64,000 bases of DNA from Nostoc sp. TCL240-02 (GTDB lineage: Bacteria > Cyanobacteriota > Cyanobacteriia > Cyanobacteriales > Nostocaceae), in NCBI RefSeq assembly GCF_013343235.1, contig NZ_CP040094.1, positions 7,683,001 through 7,747,000 on the forward strand. Direction: 5' to 3'. Position 1 is the stretch's first letter; each line of letters opens with the position of its first letter. The notes under the pieces are model-generated. The model was not told the DNA's origin and did no database searches. It saw only the letters and a list, made by a program, of their open reading frames with translations. Shown piece after piece: positions 60,604 through 64,000 of the stretch. The translations under genes and the position numbers were made by a program.

Positions 60604-63600
60604 TCTACGTTTGTTCTAGTCAATTCCATAATTTTCTCAAACTGGTAGTTATTTGCTAAATCCCTGAGAACTTGCGATACCTGGACATTATCTGAGGGAA
60701 TTTGCTTGATTAACTCTAAAATCAATTCATCGCTACAGCTGGCTGCGGCATAGTGGATCTTTTGCAGCCACTCAGGTGGCATTTGTGATAAATAACTCAG
60801 GAGTTCAGCAACACTAACAAATATCTGTGTAGCTTGCTCGGCAACTGCTGTATTTAGGTTTTCTACTTGATTGGTATACTTTACACCCAGATGTTGGCTC
60901 AGTTTTTCCAATAATACTTCCTGTGTGAATGGCTTGCGAATAAAATCATCGCAGCCAATAGATAAAATCTTCTGGCGTTCTTCCTCAAAGGCGCTAGCAG
61001 TTAGAGCAATAACGATTGTGTGTTTATTCAAACAACCCTGCGCTGTCTCCAAGAAGTCGAAACAGGAAACTAGGGCTTTTGGCGATCGCAAAATGGCTGC
61101 ACCAGAAGCATCACGATTCTGTTCTATAACACCAGCTATTTCTGGTGTGGAAGAAGCATTGTATATAGTTTTTAGAACTTCCTCCTCACCTGAATCGGTT
61201 AACCCTCCGTTCAGATACTGGCTCCCCGATGATGTCAGTCGTTTAAATTTTGGGAACCTCCGTAATCTATTGGCTGTCCCATACCCTACTTGTTTACCTT
61301 TAATTATTCTTGTAGCTTCGTAGCCATCCATGATCGGCATTCGCATATCCATAAAAATCAAGTTTGGTTGCCAAGATTCCCAATTACTAACTGCTTCCAC
61401 ACCATTTGTAGCTTCCCTAACTTCAAAGCCCAGAGATGTCAGAATTTTAACTAGCAGTAGACGGCTTTCTTTGGCATCATCAACCACTAAGATGCGGTAT
61501 GCCTTTTCAGTCGGCGCTAAAGATAGAATTTGAGATTTAATTTGGTTTATCGGCATTTCTCTAGGACAAGCTAAAGCAATTTGAATATCAAAGGCAAATG
61601 TACTACCTATACCAGGAGTACTGCTGACTGTAATATCTCCCCCCATCAGTTGCACGTATTTACGGCTAATTGCTAAACCTAGTCCTGTTCCTTGTTGAGA
61701 TTTTCTACCGATTTCAGTTTGCTCAAAAGCCTCAAACAGCAAACCAATTTCTTGTGGAGTTATACCGCAACCAGTGTCTTGTACCTCGAAGAAGAGGCGA
61801 GGGTTATAAGAAAGATTTTCTTCCTCCTGCTCCCATCTCAGCCGTAGAGTTACTCTGCCAATATCAGTAAATTTGATGGCATTCCCCAAGAGGTTGAGCA
61901 AGACTTGAAATAGTTTATTTTCATCGGTTTCTATGTACTGAGGAATGTCGTGTGCATACTCAAATACTATTTGTAAGCTCTTAGATGCAGCACGCAAATA
62001 CAGCATCTCTTCTAAGTTATTCAATAGATGAATTAAGTCAAAGCTACTGCGATTTAATGTGATCCTCCCAGCTTCGATTTTAGACATTTCGAGAATGTCG
62101 TTAATTAAGTTAAGTAGATGTTCGCCAGCACGATTAATAATTGCCAAGTTTTCTTGATGTTCGCTAGATAGCGAATAATCTTGGCTCATAACTTGGGTGA
62201 AACCAAGAATGGCGTTGAGTGGGGTACGCAGTTCGTGGCTCATGTTCGCAAGGAATTCGCTTTTGGCGAGGTTGGCGGCGGCGCTTCGCGCTGCTTCCCG
62301 AATGGCTGCTTGTTGTTCCTGGGCGGCAATTTTTTGCGATTGAATTAGTTCTTCTTGGGTGGTTTGCAGTTGCTCAATCACTTGCTGGAACTCTTCAGTA
62401 CGTTTTTTGACTTGAGCTTCTAAGGTGCGATTATATTCTGCTAATAAGTTTTCTGCTTGTTTGCGTTGGGTGATATCAAAAAAGGTAGCCATCGCAAAAG
62501 CCAAATTTCCCGATTCATCATAGATGGGATTACCCAAAACTTCAATGGGAATAATCTTGTCAACATGGCGAACTTCCATATCATCAATCCTGGTACTTTC
62601 TCCAAGCAATGCTCTCAAAATTGGTAGGCGATCGCTGGGGTAAAGTTCATCTGTCCCGGCAAGGTAAGCTTGATATACCTCTGACAATTGTTCGCCCCTA
62701 ACTTCTGCGTAGACACATAGCGGCTTGTCGTTAGACATCGCTTCTTGACCAAGAATTTGCTGCCCAATATGATTTGTGTAATAAGGTTTACTTTCAGCAT
62801 CTATGATAAATACACCTACTGGCATAGCTTCTAAAAATTGAGTTAGCCGACTCTGACTTTCAGATAAAGCTTCATTTAAAACTTGCATTTGAGCATTCTT
62901 TGCCTCCAAAACACTGAAGGATGCTTGCAGCTGCTTTGCCATAGTTTCAAATGACTTGGCTAGTTCTCCCAACTCATCGGAGCGCTGAATTTCTGGTGTT
63001 TGCTCCCATTCACCTTGAGCAATTTTTTTCGCTGATGTGTTTAATTGTAAAATCGGCTTAATTACCCAGCGAGCAGTTAAAATCCCGATTCTTGTAGCCA
63101 CTAAAAAAGCAACCATGCACAGCAAAACGGTGATGCGGGTGTTTTCATTAATTTGCTCCATAAATTCGCCTTCAGGAATCACCGCCACAATTAGCCAATC
63201 TAAACCCAGTTCATCCTTCCAACTTTTTACTTGTACAAAATAACGCATTCCATCGGCGCTAAAAGTTAGCTGTTGCTTCCCCACAACAAACCCAAGACTA
63301 CCAAAGCGTTTGATCAAAGACTGGGTTGTGAGCCTAATTAAAGAATTTCGACTTTCTAATGCTGTTCGACGTTTTATTTGACCATTAATGATGCTATATG
63401 GTGGTTCGGTAGAAGAAGCCACTATTAACCCAGAACGCTCTAGAATAAAAGTTTTACCCGATTGTTCGCTGTTTAATTTGGTTAAAAAGTTGCTGATTTG
63501 TGACAAAATTAAATCAACACTAATTACCCCAATAAGCTTGCGAGTCTTATCGTAAACAGGATAGCTGGAAGATATAGATAAAACTTCTGGTTTATCTTCC

Positions 63601-64000
63601 CATTGATAAATTTGACTCCAAACGGGTTTGCCTGCCTTGACTGCATCTGCATACCACGCTTCTACACGAGGATCGTAATCTTTAACTTGCTGAAGCTGGC
63701 GACGATTTCCCTTCAAGTCTGAATCATAAATATAAAGTTTCCCAATACCATGCTTTTGACTAACTTCATTAATCAACAGCTTGCCATTATCTAAACGTTC
63801 AATACCGATAAATTCCCCTTTGGGGTTGGCAAAGCTGTTGTAGCCAACATTGAAAACTTGCATTTGTTTCCAAAAGTAATTTCCGGTAGTTTTAAAGTCA
63901 AAAAGGTTGAGCATACCTAGCTCAACCGCATCTAAGTTAATTTGATTTATTTGCTTCGGAGTTGTTAAATAGTTATTAAGATGCTGTTCAATGCGATCGC
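60600..64000 (-). CDS. Cache-HAMP-PAS-HisKA-HATPase-REC hybrid kinase (N-terminus beyond window)
   Basis: The frame is open from the right edge (RIEQHLNNYLTTPKQINQIN) to 60600, so the start lies outside; the methionine at 63914 is internal. The periplasmic part is a Cache domain, with a membrane helix (ITVLLCMVAFLVATRIGIL), HAMP, PAS (QFLEAMPVGVFIIDAESKPY), HisKA (FLANMSHELRTPLNAILGFT), HATPase (GTGLGLAISRKYVQLMGGDI) and a receiver. The receiver carries an insert of about 90 residues between DGYEATRIIKGKQ and TIVIALTASAF, unusual for the family. It senses a small extracellular molecule and passes the signal to the GGDEF-EAL protein. Confidence 0.88.
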   Translation of the reverse strand, partial: DRIEQHLNNYLTTPKQINQINLDAVELGMLNLFDFKTTGNYFWKQMQVFNVGYNSFANPKGEFIGIERLDNGKLLINEVSQKHGIGKLYIYDSDLKGNRRQLQQVKDYDPRVEAWYADAVKAGKPVWSQIYQWEDKPEVLSISSSYPVYDKTRKLIGVISVDLILSQISNFLTKLNSEQSGKTFILERSGLIVASSTEPPYSIINGQIKRRTALESRNSLIRLTTQSLIKRFGSLGFVVGKQQLTFSADGMRYFVQVKSWKDELGLDWLIVAVIPEGEFMEQINENTRITVLLCMVAFLVATRIGILTARWVIKPILQLNTSAKKIAQGEWEQTPEIQRSDELGELAKSFETMAKQLQASFSVLEAKNAQMQVLNEALSESQSRLTQFLEAMPVGVFIIDAESKPYYTNHIGQQILGQEAMSNDKPLCVYAEVRGEQLSEVYQAYLAGTDELYPSDRLPILRALLGESTRIDDMEVRHVDKIIPIEVLGNPIYDESGNLAFAMATFFDITQRKQAENLLAEYNRTLEAQVKKRTEEFQQVIEQLQTTQEELIQSQKIAAQEQQAAIREAARSAAANLAKSEFLANMSHELRTPLNAILGFTQVMSQDYSLSSEHQENLAIINRAGEHLLNLINDILEMSKIEAGRITLNRSSFDLIHLLNNLEEMLYLRAASKSLQIVFEYAHDIPQYIETDENKLFQVLLNLLGNAIKFTDIGRVTLRLRWEQEEENLSYNPRLFFEVQDTGCGITPQEIGLLFEAFEQTEIGRKSQQGTGLGLAISRKYVQLMGGDITVSSTPGIGSTFAFDIQIALACPREMPINQIKSQILSLAPTEKAYRILVVDDAKESRLLLVKILTSLGFEVREATNGVEAVSNWESWQPNLIFMDMRMPIMDGYEATRIIKGKQVGYGTANRLRRFPKFKRLTSSGSQYLNGGLTDSGEEEVLKTIYNASSTPEIAGVIEQNRDASGAAILRSPKALVSCFDFLETAQGCLNKHTIVIALTASAFEEERQKILSIGCDDFIRKPFTQEVLLEKLSQHLGVKYTNQVENLNTAVAEQATQIFVSVAELLSYLSQMPPEWLQKIHYAAASCSDELILELIKQIPSDNVQVSQVLRDLANNYQFEKIMELTRTNVE

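Overview
The window looks like chromosomal DNA of a filamentous, Nostoc-type cyanobacterium. The evidence is the many HIP1 palindromes (GCGATCGC), blocks of short heptanucleotide repeats between genes, and cyanobacterial genes: a Psb35-like photosystem II protein, a BciB-type 8-vinyl reductase, an LdpA-like clock-input protein, a Ycf45-like R3H ATPase, a GH100 invertase and a cyanobacteriochrome-type sensor kinase. No rRNA, tRNA or CRISPR array was seen.

Layout. 1-9 kb holds housekeeping genes: folK, an ADP-ribose pyrophosphatase and an ADP-ribosylglycohydrolase (running off the left edge), a class A penicillin-binding protein, psb35, a TerB-like protein, rsmB and an invertase. 9-18 kb is an accessory stretch: an orphan sulfonate-type lipoprotein, a complete IS630-family element, a 5'-nucleotidase-like gene and a tyrosine phosphatase gene that each carry an in-frame TAA, small methyltransferases, and a short peptide with a double-glycine leader. 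18-24 kb has an unclassified HEPN-like/zinc-ribbon pair and a four-gene efflux operon (ABC ATPase, ABC permease, MarR, MFS). 24-34 kb has a 13-residue-repeat protein, recN, an ABC1/UbiB kinase, small enzymes and two ABC half-exporters that look like a heterodimer.

34-41.4 kb is the most unusual part. A three-gene AT-rich cassette encodes an EAD1-trypsin protein, a small membrane protein and a 1227-residue protein with EAD1, NACHT, membrane, WD40 and signal-peptidase-like parts. It lies between two inverted relics of the same IS5-type element. The left relic is itself interrupted by an IS630 element and a MITE-like element, the right one by another MITE. The signal-peptidase-like domain has lost both expected catalytic residues (Ser to Ala, Lys to Arg), so it may act as a binding or sensing module. 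By family knowledge this is an NTPase-centred conflict (anti-phage type) system, but the fusion is one I do not recognise.

41.5-50 kb has an EgtD-like methyltransferase, a HicAB pair, a pentapeptide/TPR protein, bciB, a broken ABC exporter, a Ycf45-like ATPase and ldpA. 50-64 kb is a signalling block: a cyanobacteriochrome-GAF/multi-PAS kinase, a second hybrid kinase, a broken four-helix-bundle gene with repeat insertions, a 165-bp MITE with a perfect 10-bp target duplication, and a convergent set of receiver-kinase, receiver-GGDEF-EAL and Cache-kinase-receiver genes running off the right edge.
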